NCBI GenBank assembly: GCA_900547945.1
Contig: URIT01000048.1
Span: forward strand, 1-20,614
Origin: an uncultured bacterium
GTDB lineage: Bacteria > Verrucomicrobiota > Kiritimatiellia > RFP12 > UBA1067
Direction: 5' to 3'
Length of the DNA: 20,614 nucleotides
The translations under genes were made by a program, and so were the position numbers. The number at the start of each line of letters is the position of its first letter. The first letter of the stretch is position 1. Positions 6,793 to 16,300 of the stretch are shown piece after piece. Below the pieces are notes generated by a model. That model searched no databases. It had not been told where the DNA came from and saw nothing but the letters and a program-made list of their open reading frames with translations.

Positions 6793-6840
6793 TGTACATT
6801 AGTTAACTGTTAAGCCCATTTTCTAGAAGGTACTCCCGCT

Positions 6841-7956
6841 GTGCGAACTCCGTTGCCCTGTCTTTGCCTCGTTGCCCTTCTCGGTTTCGGAACGGGGTGT
6901 TCCCGGGATCCCGATGCGGACTGGCGCGTCCCCCGGAAGGCGCTCCTGCTGGAAGCCTGTCCGCCCGCCGTTGCGCTCACAAACGGCGTGACGCGCCCGT
7001 TTGCGGACCTTGCGTCGAACGCCGTCCTCGTGGCCGTCAACGGGCGGGTTCTGACGAAGGGGACGTTTGAGACGCTGATGGCCCTTTACCTGAAGGGGAT
7101 CCTGGACCAGAAGAAGACAAACCCCCTCGTGGCGGACAAGATGCTGGAGGAGCATCGCCGGGCGTACCCGCGTATCTTCGTCGGGCAACGGCTACTGGTC
7201 GACGAGGCGTTCAGGAGCGGGCTCGTCACGACGAACGAGGTTCTGGAGGCCGTCTCCGCGCGCATCCGCGCGGTCGCCAAGCAGAAGAAGTTACCCATCG
7301 CCCGCCTGCTGGGGGGCTACGCCCACGGCGCGCACTATTTCCTCTACGAGCAGTGCGTCTCGTATATCATCGACAAGGTCATTCACGAGAAGATTCCCCC
7401 GAAGACGACCGTGGACGAGGCATTTGTGGACGCCGTGAAGGAGCAGGTCCAGGTGGAGAATGCCGCCAGCCGGGCGACCAACGCCGTGGCGCGGGCCGCG
7501 CTTGAAAAGGCGTGTAAGCAATTCCGTTCAGGCCGGCAGACCTGGGCGGCCGTGGCCGACGATTTGGAGGCCTGCGGTTTGGGCGAGGGCGGGGACTGGG
7601 GCACGTTCACCGTCGACGATTTCGACAATGCCGCCCACGCCGCCAAGGTCTTCGCCCTCAAGGAGGGGGAACTGTCCGAGATTCTAGAAGACGACGACGG
7701 CTACCGCGTCGTGCGGGTTGACAAGATCTTGCCCGAGGAAAAGGATGCGGACGGAAACGAGCTCAATCCCGAGCGTCGCCATCTCTCCCATCTCCATGTC
7801 GACAAGCGTCCGCTCCTGATCGAGGATTCGGATCTTGTCCTGACCCGCGACCTGAAGCGGCAGATGCAGACGCAGGCCGTCAACGAATTCGTGACGGGGC
7901 TTGCCACAAACGGCCAGAACAAGGTGGTCTACCCGAACGGCATGATTTCCCCCTGA
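6841..7956 (+). CDS. SurA/PrsA-like lipoprotein with degenerate parvulin domain
   Basis: A GTG start, with AGAAGG 11 nt upstream, gives a 371-residue product. Residues 1-20 form a short lipoprotein signal ending in the lipobox-like GTGC (C20). The part at 62-85 (VLVAVNGRVLTKGTFETLMAL) resembles the start of SurA-type chaperones, and 250-296 (GGDWGTFTVDDF, then FALKEGELSEILEDDDGYRVVRV) resembles the second half of parvulin prolyl isomerases. The usual histidines are missing: no RHILV strand occurs before the domain, and the final GYHII motif reads GYRVV. It may therefore act as a holdase rather than an isomerase. The family serves folding of exported proteins outside the inner membrane. The next gene, 79 nt on, encodes a 1635-aa exported protein, so assisting the giant proteins is a reasonable guess. 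Confidence 0.82.
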   Translation: MRTPLPCLCLVALLGFGTGCSRDPDADWRVPRKALLLEACPPAVALTNGVTRPFADLASNAVLVAVNGRVLTKGTFETLMALYLKGILDQKKTNPLVADKMLEEHRRAYPRIFVGQRLLVDEAFRSGLVTTNEVLEAVSARIRAVAKQKKLPIARLLGGYAHGAHYFLYEQCVSYIIDKVIHEKIPPKTTVDEAFVDAVKEQVQVENAASRATNAVARAALEKACKQFRSGRQTWAAVADDLEACGLGEGGDWGTFTVDDFDNAAHAAKVFALKEGELSEILEDDDGYRVVRVDKILPEEKDADGNELNPERRHLSHLHVDKRPLLIEDSDLVLTRDLKRQMQTQAVNEFVTGLATNGQNKVVYPNGMISP

Positions 7957-7988
7957 GCCATGAGGCAGGGGAACAGCCCAATGTCTTA

Positions 7989-8027
7989 GCCACAAAAAAC
8001 GCAGAGAACGCAAAAGCGGAAGAAGAG
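7989..8027 (+). repeat. Short A-rich quasi-repeat upstream of the 1635-aa gene
   Basis: The stretch reads CACAAAAAACGCAGAGAACG followed by CAAAAGCGGAAGAAGAG. It is a loose 9-nt-period purine-rich repeat that stands out in this GC-rich region. It resembles the ACGCAGAGAACGCAGAG-type dispersed intergenic sequences seen in some uncultured bacterial genomes. GAGGG at its end probably serves as the RBS of the 8036 gene. Confidence 0.3.
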
Positions 8028-8035
8028 GGTTTTCA

Positions 8036-11000
8036 ATGGTCAACATTCGAGGAATATTTCTTGTCGCCCTGATGCTGAGTGGTGTCATGCCACTCTCGGC
8101 GACGACATTGAACCAATTTCTTTCGTCGGGATATCCGAAAGCGGGCATGGGGGTGCCCTACGGCTACAATTCGTCCTCCATGGGTGCAGGCGACCAGTCG
8201 TTTCAATGGTGCCTCGACCTAGTAGAAACAAACATGGTCAAGCCCAGTGTAACGGCCCTTGCGGCGCGCAGGCGTCCTCTCGTCATCATCTGTGGCAAGG
8301 ATAGTTGTGGAACGTGTTCGGCCTTCGCGGACATGGTCAACAAGAATCCACGCGGCATGCCTACGTGGTTTGGCCGTCTTAAGATTACAACGGCCTGTTT
8401 TCGGGGGACGAAACCTGCGTGCGAAGCGGCCCGTGCGTTTATCAAAAGACATCAAGTTGGCGTAGGCGGGAACGGAGGCTTCAAGGAGTCTGAATCTGTC
8501 GATCCTTGCCATCGTGTCTATGTGTACGGTCGCTATGAAAATGGCGATCTGTATTTCGGGACGATTGGATCCATCCCGATGACGCCGGATACATACGGGA
8601 CGGCCATTGCCGCCCAGATCAAGCGTTTCGACAACGACTACGACAAGCACCTACATAAGCCGCCGGCGGCGAATGCGGAGTTTACGGTGGAGGACGGATG
8701 GCAGGAGGCGACGCCGGAGACGAAACAGGTCTACGTGCCGTTCAGGCGCACGAACGATTTCGCGCGTGTCGAGACGAACCGGCTCGTCGCCACGTTCCCG
8801 GACAACACGGCGGTGACGAACGACGTCGCCTGGGGGGCGAACGCCCGGGGTGCGGAGGTTCCCGTGGCACGGCCGTCGGCGGGATGGGGCGGCATGGGCG
8901 CGCGCATCCGCCTTGAACTCCTCAGCACGAACGGCGTCTCCGTCGCGACGAACTTCATCACGTGCGTCGCCGCCACGAACGCGCTCCTCCTTCCGTCGCT
9001 TAACGCGGCCCCCCTCGCCTCGGCGTCCGACGCCGCCTGGGGCGCGTGGACGCTCTTCGAAGGCGCGGCGGCGGGTCGGCTGCCGGGCGCCGTTTCCGAA
9101 GCCAACGGGCACTTTGTGACCCATGACACGCCGACCCCCATTTCGCATGAGGCTTCGGCGTCGTTTGACGTGACGAACCGCCTGACGGTCGTCACGACGA
9201 ACGACCTCTCCGCGTTCGCGTCCTTCGACGCGGCGTCCTGGACGGAGCTGACGAATCTCGTCGCGCGGGGTTCCGTCTACGTGGATGCCGGCAACACGCT
9301 CTGCGCCACAAACGACCTTGTCGCCTGGACGAATGCGGTGGCGAAGGGCGGCGACGCCCTCCGTCCGCAGACGCGGACCGTCGCCCTCGACACGGTCACC
9401 ATCACCAACTTCGTCGCCGGGGAAGAGGCCCTGAAGCCGGTGGAGACGTTCACCGCCACGACGACGATCGAGGCGACGAACGAGCTGCGCGGCGTGTTCG
9501 GCGTCCTCGGCACGACGCATGCCGTTGCGTTCCCGTTCGCCGTCGCGGTCGCACTCCCGGCCACGAATGTCGTCTCGGCGCTTGCCGACGGCGAACACCC
9601 GGCGGACACGGCCTCCACCAATGCCACGCCCGTCGCGTTCTTCGTCACGGTTCTGACGGCCTCGCGCACGCTGGAGGCGGTGCGCGTCGGCTCCGAGGCG
9701 GCACGCGACCCGGACGGCGGGGACGCTCCCGTTGAGCAGCGCCACGAACATGTCTGGACCGATCCGGCCTTCACGACGAATCTCGTTGACGGGACCACGG
9801 CTGCGTACATCGCCAAGAATGCCATGCAGACGAATGTCGTGGCCTGTGCCGTCACGAACACGACCTATCTCGTCTTCGGGGGCGAAAACGGCGCAACCTC
9901 CGCCGACGACCCCGACGTGGCGAGATGTCCGTTCACCTACACCCTGACGACCAACTCCTATGCCATCACGCGCGACCAGCGCGTGGGCGAAGACATCCAG
10001 GCGTTCCAGCTGCGCGTGACGGGCGGCCTCGTATGGGACGCGCGCGTGCGTGCGTTGGCGGACACCTTTGATTCAAAGGAATTCAAGGATTGGTGCGCCG
10101 TGAGCAAGGTCGTCTGCACGGTGATCGACCAGCGCGACGCGGCGACGGGCGCCTCGCTCTTCACGCACGCTCGGGCGACGAACGGCATGCGCGGCACGCG
10201 CTTCCTCTCGCGCAACGGCCTTTCGGAGAAGGAGAACGGGGCACATTCCTCCGAGGGCGACACGTTCAAGGTCGAGTTGATCCGCCCGGACGGAACGACG
10301 GAGGATGGAGAGAAGGTGTATGAGAACGGCGTGCAGAAAGCGACGGGGCAGATCGTCTGGTCGACGACGGATCCTGCGCGTTTCGACACGGTCGCCAAGG
10401 CGCGTGCCACGCTCAACGGGGCGCTTGAACTCGCCAAGGCCGACCCCACGGAGAACCTGAACGACGATCGGACGACGCCGCTCACGCTGGCGTTCAACAC
10501 GACGGTGACCAACCAGACGCTCTCGGCCCTGGATGCTGTGGATGTCTTTAGGCTGACGGGCGCCTACAGGGACAAGGCCGTGGCGTTCACGCTCACGAAC
10601 ACGAACAAGACGGACACGGCCGACGTCCTCTCGTTCTCCGTCTGCGACGAGGCGGGCATGGAGATTCCGCCGACCTTCGACGCGGCGGAATCGACCAACC
10701 GCGTGTGGGTCTTCAAGGCGGACGATGCCGTGTTCGTGAAGGTCTTCACGACGAACGCCCTGCCGGGGATGGTGGCCTACGGGGTGGGGGCGACGAATGC
10801 GCCGCCGTGCCCCGGAACGGTCGGCTTCAAGGTGACGGAGGCCGCGGTGACGGAGGGCGCGACCAATGCCTTCAGCATCGTCGTCACGCGCAGGGGCTAC
10901 ACGGGCGCGGCGTCCTGCACGGTCTCGCTTGATGAAGCCAAGATTCCCGAAGGGGAACGCGCGCGCTATGTCTGGAACGGCGACCAGACGGTGACGTGGG

Positions 11001-12943
11001 ACGATCTTGAAAGCGGCGACAAGACGGTGGAAGTCGGCCTTGTCGATGACGGCATCTGGCATGGGCAGACCATCTTGCCGTTCACGGTGACGGTCGCGGA
11101 AGATTCGGCTGTGTCCGTCGAGGGCGATGCCTCCACGTTCACGCTCACCTACCGCGACGACGAGGTGGAGTCCGTCGGCGAACTCGCCCTTGCGGATGTG
11201 ACGGGCAACAGCCTCCACGCGGCGGGGGACGGGCGGCTCTACGCCCGCGCCAGTTCGCTGATCGGAGTGGAGGTTACGCGGCGCGGCGGCTCGTGTTCGA
11301 ACGTGACGGGGCGGATCGTCGCCTCAAAGGCGGATGCCGTCGTGTCGCCCGACGCCGGACAGCAGTGGTTTGAGAAGTCGCCCATGACCAACAAGACGTT
11401 CGAAGTCCGTCTGCCGTCGGTGACGGGGACGGCGAAGCCCCTTGACTGTGTGTTGACGTTGGAGGGCATGGGCATCCCCGTCGCCAAGGGCGAGAACCGT
11501 GTGACGATCCGCGTGCTGCCCGAAACGTCGCCGAAGTGGGACGGCGAGGCGGTACACGGCAACGTGGTGGATTGGACGGGCGTCCAGTACACGAAGTTCG
11601 AGCATTTTGTCGAACTGGCGGGCGATGGAGACCTCGTCAGCCACACGCCGAAGCTGATCTCCGGCGCCGTTCCGGCGGGGCTGAAGGCCACGCTCGACAA
11701 GACGAACCGCCGGCTCGTCGTCGCCGGCACGCCGACGGTGGCGGTGACGAATGGCGTCACGCTCGTCTACCAGGCCAGGGCGAAGGTCGAGGGTGTGGAG
11801 GTCTCCACGTTCCCCGTCACCCTGCACATCACGATCAAGGCGCTGGCGGACGTGAACGCGAACTTCGCCGGGGACGGGGCGAAGGCGAAGAGGGTCTGGA
11901 CGGGGCTTGCGCTCCTCGATGCGGCGGACGTGGATGCCAAGGAACCCGCGCGCCTCCGGGGGCTGCTCGACCTCACCGTTTCGCCAAATGGACGCACGAG
12001 CGCGAAGTGGCGGACGGTCGAGGGGAAGACTGTGTCGTTCAGCGCGGCGGGCTTCGCGGGGATTGACGAGGCGAGCGGCGACGTCACGCTCGGGGCGACG
12101 CGCGTGGTGGCGGGCGTGGCGAACACGCTTTCGGCGACGCTCTGTGCGACGGGGGGCCTGGACGTGGCGATCGCGTCGAACGATGTGGAGGTGGCCTTCG
12201 GCACGGTGGAGGCCGACGCGGCGGCCTGGTCGAAGGACCATCCGGCGACGGATTACGTCGGTACGTATGTCGCGGCGTTCCCGGTGGACACCAATTGGGT
12301 CGAGACGGTCGCGGGCGGGACGTCCCCTCTCTGTTCCGGCGCGGCGACGCTCACGTTCCGTTTGGCGGCAGGCGCGGCGCGGACGGGACGGACGATGTTC
12401 GCGGGCGTGCTGCCGAACGGGCGGACGTTCAGCGGTTCGGCGACGCTGGCGGGGAACGCGGCGTTGCCGGTTCTGGCGGCGTCGGCGACGGACGCCTTTG
12501 CGGCGGTGCTGGACGTTGCGAAGGAGGGCGAGGTGGTGGCGGTCGAGGGCACGGAGCCGTTCTGGGCCCACCGCGAGCGGAACTTCGCTTCGCTTTCCTA
12601 CGACCCGGCGTTCATTTGCTTCGGCGCGCGCTGGACGGCGCCGGACAAGGACGCGGAGCTGCCGCTTGACGTGCAGGTGCCGGGCGCGGACGGCGAGGTT
12701 GTTGCTTCGACGCGCCTAAGGCTGAACCGCACGTCGGGCGTCGTGCAGGGGGCGTTGCGCGTCAGGAACGCCGAAACGGGCCGCCTCGAGACGCGCACGG
12801 CACGCGGCGTCCTCGTCCCAAGGGGCGAGGAGGGCTTCGCGCTCTTCGGCGCCTGTTGGTGGAACGAGGTGCTGGATGCTGAACGCGACGACGGCAAGAC
12901 GGTGCGCAAGACGGTGCGCGTGGGCAAGCCCTTGGGCGAGTGA
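8036..12943 (+). CDS. Giant secreted protein: thioredoxin fold, dead second thioredoxin, PPC, Calx-beta, putative Ig
   Basis: The 1635-residue protein has a signal peptide (1-22, ending MPLSA). A motif KAGMGVPYGYN (35-45) precedes a thioredoxin-like domain with C91-G-T-C94 (LVIICGKDSCGTCSAF). Residues about 215-650 are Thr/Asn-rich beta repeats without a known match. Residues 655-790 align with the second thioredoxin domain of the 18829 protein (GASLFT, then FLSRNGLS) but lack its CxxC (W667-DARV) and cis-Pro (T743). A PPC-like domain (DAVDVFRLTG near 833) is followed by Calx-beta (926-1045), a putative-Ig segment (VPAGLKATLD, VVAGTPT; about 1200-1268) and C-terminal beta modules (1277-1635) shared with the 13326 protein. 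The start ATG has GAGGG 9 nt upstream. It is likely surface or periplasmic; the first CxxC suggests thiol-disulfide chemistry. GC content is clearly lower up to about 8760. Confidence 0.92.
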   Translation: MVNIRGIFLVALMLSGVMPLSATTLNQFLSSGYPKAGMGVPYGYNSSSMGAGDQSFQWCLDLVETNMVKPSVTALAARRRPLVIICGKDSCGTCSAFADMVNKNPRGMPTWFGRLKITTACFRGTKPACEAARAFIKRHQVGVGGNGGFKESESVDPCHRVYVYGRYENGDLYFGTIGSIPMTPDTYGTAIAAQIKRFDNDYDKHLHKPPAANAEFTVEDGWQEATPETKQVYVPFRRTNDFARVETNRLVATFPDNTAVTNDVAWGANARGAEVPVARPSAGWGGMGARIRLELLSTNGVSVATNFITCVAATNALLLPSLNAAPLASASDAAWGAWTLFEGAAAGRLPGAVSEANGHFVTHDTPTPISHEASASFDVTNRLTVVTTNDLSAFASFDAASWTELTNLVARGSVYVDAGNTLCATNDLVAWTNAVAKGGDALRPQTRTVALDTVTITNFVAGEEALKPVETFTATTTIEATNELRGVFGVLGTTHAVAFPFAVAVALPATNVVSALADGEHPADTASTNATPVAFFVTVLTASRTLEAVRVGSEAARDPDGGDAPVEQRHEHVWTDPAFTTNLVDGTTAAYIAKNAMQTNVVACAVTNTTYLVFGGENGATSADDPDVARCPFTYTLTTNSYAITRDQRVGEDIQAFQLRVTGGLVWDARVRALADTFDSKEFKDWCAVSKVVCTVIDQRDAATGASLFTHARATNGMRGTRFLSRNGLSEKENGAHSSEGDTFKVELIRPDGTTEDGEKVYENGVQKATGQIVWSTTDPARFDTVAKARATLNGALELAKADPTENLNDDRTTPLTLAFNTTVTNQTLSALDAVDVFRLTGAYRDKAVAFTLTNTNKTDTADVLSFSVCDEAGMEIPPTFDAAESTNRVWVFKADDAVFVKVFTTNALPGMVAYGVGATNAPPCPGTVGFKVTEAAVTEGATNAFSIVVTRRGYTGAASCTVSLDEAKIPEGERARYVWNGDQTVTWDDLESGDKTVEVGLVDDGIWHGQTILPFTVTVAEDSAVSVEGDASTFTLTYRDDEVESVGELALADVTGNSLHAAGDGRLYARASSLIGVEVTRRGGSCSNVTGRIVASKADAVVSPDAGQQWFEKSPMTNKTFEVRLPSVTGTAKPLDCVLTLEGMGIPVAKGENRVTIRVLPETSPKWDGEAVHGNVVDWTGVQYTKFEHFVELAGDGDLVSHTPKLISGAVPAGLKATLDKTNRRLVVAGTPTVAVTNGVTLVYQARAKVEGVEVSTFPVTLHITIKALADVNANFAGDGAKAKRVWTGLALLDAADVDAKEPARLRGLLDLTVSPNGRTSAKWRTVEGKTVSFSAAGFAGIDEASGDVTLGATRVVAGVANTLSATLCATGGLDVAIASNDVEVAFGTVEADAAAWSKDHPATDYVGTYVAAFPVDTNWVETVAGGTSPLCSGAATLTFRLAAGAARTGRTMFAGVLPNGRTFSGSATLAGNAALPVLAASATDAFAAVLDVAKEGEVVAVEGTEPFWAHRERNFASLSYDPAFICFGARWTAPDKDAELPLDVQVPGADGEVVASTRLRLNRTSGVVQGALRVRNAETGRLETRTARGVLVPRGEEGFALFGACWWNEVLDAERDDGKTVRKTVRVGKPLGE

Positions 12944-12988
12944 AGCCGCGAAGCCGAGGTGTCGTAGCGGAAGCACGGAGCGATTCGG

Positions 12989-13297
12989 ATGAGCGCGAAT
13001 GTCCAGTTTGGAGAGGGGAGCGGGCGACCGAGGGACGGGCGGCCGGGGACGTCCGCCCCTACCATCGATGGTGTACCGGGCGGTACCATGTGCGACGGGC
13101 CGGGTGCGACGGACATCGATGGTGTACCGGGCGGTATCATGCGCGATGGGCCGGGTGCGACGGACATCGATGGTGCGACGGGCGGTATCATGCGCGATGG
13201 GACGGACGACGGCATGGTAGGGCGCGACGTCCTCGGCGCGCCGCCGCCACCGAACGGCCTTTGCGCCGTCCCGGAACGCCCCTTTAACGGTTTTTGA
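12989..13297 (+). CDS. Doubtful 102-aa ORF across the 51-bp repeats
   Basis: ATG 12989 has GGAG 8 nt upstream and the frame stays open to TGA at 13295-13297, filling the gap between two giant genes. The repeats, being 51 bp, would encode 17-residue units of the form TDIDGVPGGIMRDGPGA. There is no signal peptide or known domain. The region is low-complexity and bounded by inverted repeats, and other frames are also open. A non-coding repeat element is the better reading; translation is possible but unproven. Confidence 0.22.
   Translation: MSANVQFGEGSGRPRDGRPGTSAPTIDGVPGGTMCDGPGATDIDGVPGGIMRDGPGATDIDGATGGIMRDGTDDGMVGRDVLGAPPPPNGLCAVPERPFNGF
13037..13245. repeat. 209-bp element: tandem 51-bp repeats bounded by inverted repeats
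   Basis: Outer arms at 13037-13065 and 13214-13245 are inverted copies. Read inward-out they share ATGGTAGGG, GACGTCC and CGGC in the same order and nearly the same spacing. Between them lie two full 51-bp units (13064-13114 and 13115-13165, differing at three C/T positions) and a third partial unit (13166 to about 13201). Each full unit can fold ATGG-TG-TACC with GGTAYCAT around GGGC, and the C/T change in the right arm keeps a G-U pair. Unit starts carry the palindrome CATCGATG. There is no transposase inside, so it is best described as a small non-autonomous or REP-like repeat. Confidence 0.75.
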
Positions 13298-13306
13298 ATT
13301 TAACGG
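13261..13306 (+). promoter_or_regulatory. Possible promoter with TTTAACGG direct repeats before the 1832-aa gene
   Basis: TTGCGC (13261-13266) and TTTAAC (13283-13288) are 16 nt apart, a weak sigma70-like pair. The octamer TTTAACGG occurs twice with a 16-bp period (13283-13290 and 13299-13306), which could be paired protein-binding sites. This AT-rich patch separates the repeat element from the gene. It could allow the 1832-aa gene its own transcription. Confidence 0.3.
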
Positions 13307-13325
13307 ATCGAGAGGAGAGAACAAG

Positions 13326-16300
13326 ATGACACGAACAGGAAACGGTTGGACGCGGTGGGCGGCGTGCGCGCTGGTCGCCGCAGGGCTGACGACGGGCGGC
13401 GCCTTCGCCGAATCGCTGAAGAACGGCGATGACAACGCCTGGACGAAGACCGTCACGGTCGCGCGCGGCGAGGAGCATACGTTCTGGGTGACGGGGCTGA
13501 GCGCCGAGACGGCGGTCAGTTCCCTCAGCGTGGAGGGGAAATACTCCTACAGGGAGGACGGCGAGACCTACGAAGATTCCATCTCTCCCTCCGAGGAGGC
13601 GGAGACCTCCAACGGCGAAGGCAACCGCACCGGCCTCTACTGCCTCCTCACGTCCGACGACTGGGAAAACGTGCCGACGAGCGTCAGGAGCGTCAAGTTC
13701 ACCGTCACGGTGGACGGCTTCTACGACGAGGAGGTGAAGGCGAACAACACCTTCACGTTCGGCCATGCGAAGGGGCGCGAATCCTTCCCCGGCGAGCAGA
13801 AGCCCACGATCCCCAGCGGACATCCCGACAAACCGCTCTCGCTCACCGTGAAGGAAACAGCCGATCCGACGGTTTCGTGCGGCGTGGTGGACTGTTCCTT
13901 CGACGCGCCGGAGGAGTATGAGTTTGACACCTACACCGTTAAGCTGACGCTCAAGAAGGGGCGGCGCTACTACCTTGGCGCGGACGTGCTGGACGCGGCG
14001 GCCGTCGCCTGCACGGGGACGGTGGGCCGCGTCGCGACGAACCTCTTCGCGGATGCGAAGGCCTACACGGACTGGTCGGGCTGCGCGACGGCGTTCACGT
14101 TCGTCTCGCCCCTCGACGGCTCCGCCGTGATGACGGTGAAGGGGAAACAGGACTTCGCCCTCTACCACGCCGTGCTGCCGGCCCGCACGCCGGCCAATCA
14201 TGCCTTTGACGACCTCGCCGTCGGCGAGACCACCGTCGAATTCACGCCCGGGCGCGAGAACGATCCCGAAAGCGGCGCGTGGGACGGCGTCATCGACGAA
14301 CGGCTCTTCCGCATCACGGGCTACAAGAAGGGCGACGCGCTCGTCTTCGCGACGGACGGCGCCTCTTGCGACCTGCTCGCGCGCCTCTACGACGCGAAGG
14401 GAACCATCCTCGCGGAGAACGTCCGCAGGGCGGACGACACGCAGGACATCCTGCTCGCCTGGACGGCGACGGCGAACTACGCGACGAACAGCGCCCTCTA
14501 CGTGGGCGTGTGCCAGAAGCTCGCGGAGGACGCGGAGCCTGATGAGGCCTGCACCGTGACCCTGCGCGCGGCGGCCGTCGCGCTGGCGAACCCGACGACG
14601 CCGCTTGCGGCCGTGCCCGCCGCCGCGGAAGGCGACCCGCGCGCGGCCGAGGGCGCCGTGCCGAGCGCGGCGCGGACGCTGGGCGAAGCCGAATGGGCCA
14701 ACACCTTCGTCCTCGCGGCGCGCGCCGGCGTGACGTACCATGTGAAGGCGCAGTTCGCCGACGGCGGTGCGGCGAACGGCAACGCGCTCGCGGCCGAGGT
14801 CTACACGCTCAACGGGACGCGCAAGGTCCCGCTCTCAGAAAAGGCGAACGTGGGCGGAGACCTCGACCCGGCGGCCGAGGGGTGGCTCTCCTTCACGCCG
14901 ACCGCGCACGGCAACGTCTACCTCGACGTCACCGTGGCGGACAGGCCCCTCGCCTACGGCAGCGGCCAGGGCCTCCCGTTCGGCCCCTATGCGCTCGTCG
15001 CGACGGGCACCTCGGCAAGCGGCGCGCTCGGCATCCTCCAGGCGCCGATGAAGGGCGTCTCCACGGACCTGATGGGCTGGAAGATCCTCTCCGGGCCGGG
15101 CGTCACGCCCGCCAAGGAGCCGTTCTACGCGGCCGGGGCGGCCGCGCTCGTGCCGGCGGGCGCCTACACGCTCGTGGCGCGCGAGGTGAAGGAGTTCGCG
15201 AAGCCGGACGCCAAGGGCTACGCCACGGTGGACGTGGCGGCCGGGACGTCGCCGAGCGTCGCCGCCGTCTACAAGTACACCGACACGGCCGACCCGCTCG
15301 ACGACTGCCCGGACACGAAGGCGAAGCATCCCACGCTCAACCGCGCCTACGCCCCCACGAAACTCGCGCCGACGGCGGCGAGGCCGGTCGAGACCGCCCG
15401 TTCGCTCTGGAAGGGTGAGAACGGCGCGGCGGACGACGTGGACTGGTTCACGTTCACGGGTGCCGAGGGCAGCTACTACCGCTTCGCGCTCTCCGGCGTG
15501 GAGGGCGCGCCGCGGATGGCGGTGTTCGGCCCGAACAACTGGACGAACGCCTGCGCCTACGTCCTGGAGCGCGACGAGGCGAAGGCCGTGCAGGTCTGCG
15601 CGGCGAAGAGGGGGACCTACTACGTGCGCGTGGCGCAGGCCGACGAGACGAACCCGGTGGACAGCGCCTACACGCTGACCGCCTCGATGGCGACGCCCGG
15701 CGTCGTCAAGCTCGCGAAGACCGCGCTCACCGTGAAGGATTCGGCGGGCCACGCGGACATCTCGGTGTCGCGCACCGGCAGGGACGGGCGCGTGCGCGTC
15801 GCCTTCCGCACGGAGGGCGCGCAGAGCGACCGCGCCGACGCCTACTACTACCCGACGAACGGCATCCTCGAATGGACGAAGGACGACAACAAGGCGAAGA
15901 CGGTGCGCGTGCGCCTCGTGCCGGACGCGGCGTGGCACGCCGACCGTACGGTGAAGCTCGTCCTCTCCGCGATCCCGGAGGACGACGACGACTTCAGGCC
16001 GTCCGGCGAGTACGAGGCCGTGTTCCCCGTGGACGCGAAAACGGGCGTGACGAATGACACGGCGACAATCACCGTGACGTCCGCCGCGAAGGCGGCGCCG
16101 GGCACGGTGCAGCTCGCGTGTACGGACACGCCGAAGAAGCCGGTGGTGAACGTGAAGGCCGGCGAAGCGGTGACGCTCACGCTGGAGCGCACGGGCGGCG
16201 CGGACGGCCTCATCGCCGTGACGGCGGCGACCGCCAAGGGGACGGCCAACAAGACGGCGGGCCTCGACTACGAGGAGACGGCGGAGACGTTCACGTGGAA

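Noticed and set aside
13064..13201. CRISPR array
   Set aside because: The repeats are directly adjacent without unique spacers, and no cas gene is present.
13254..13269. Small hairpin ACGGC/GCCGT as a terminator before the 1832-aa gene
   Set aside because: The stem is only 5 bp and the nearest T-run is over 20 nt downstream.
12716..13456. Minus-strand frames through the 51-bp repeats
   Set aside because: They run into the two giant genes on the opposite strand and have no RBS; the repeats keep several frames open because the unit is 51 bp.
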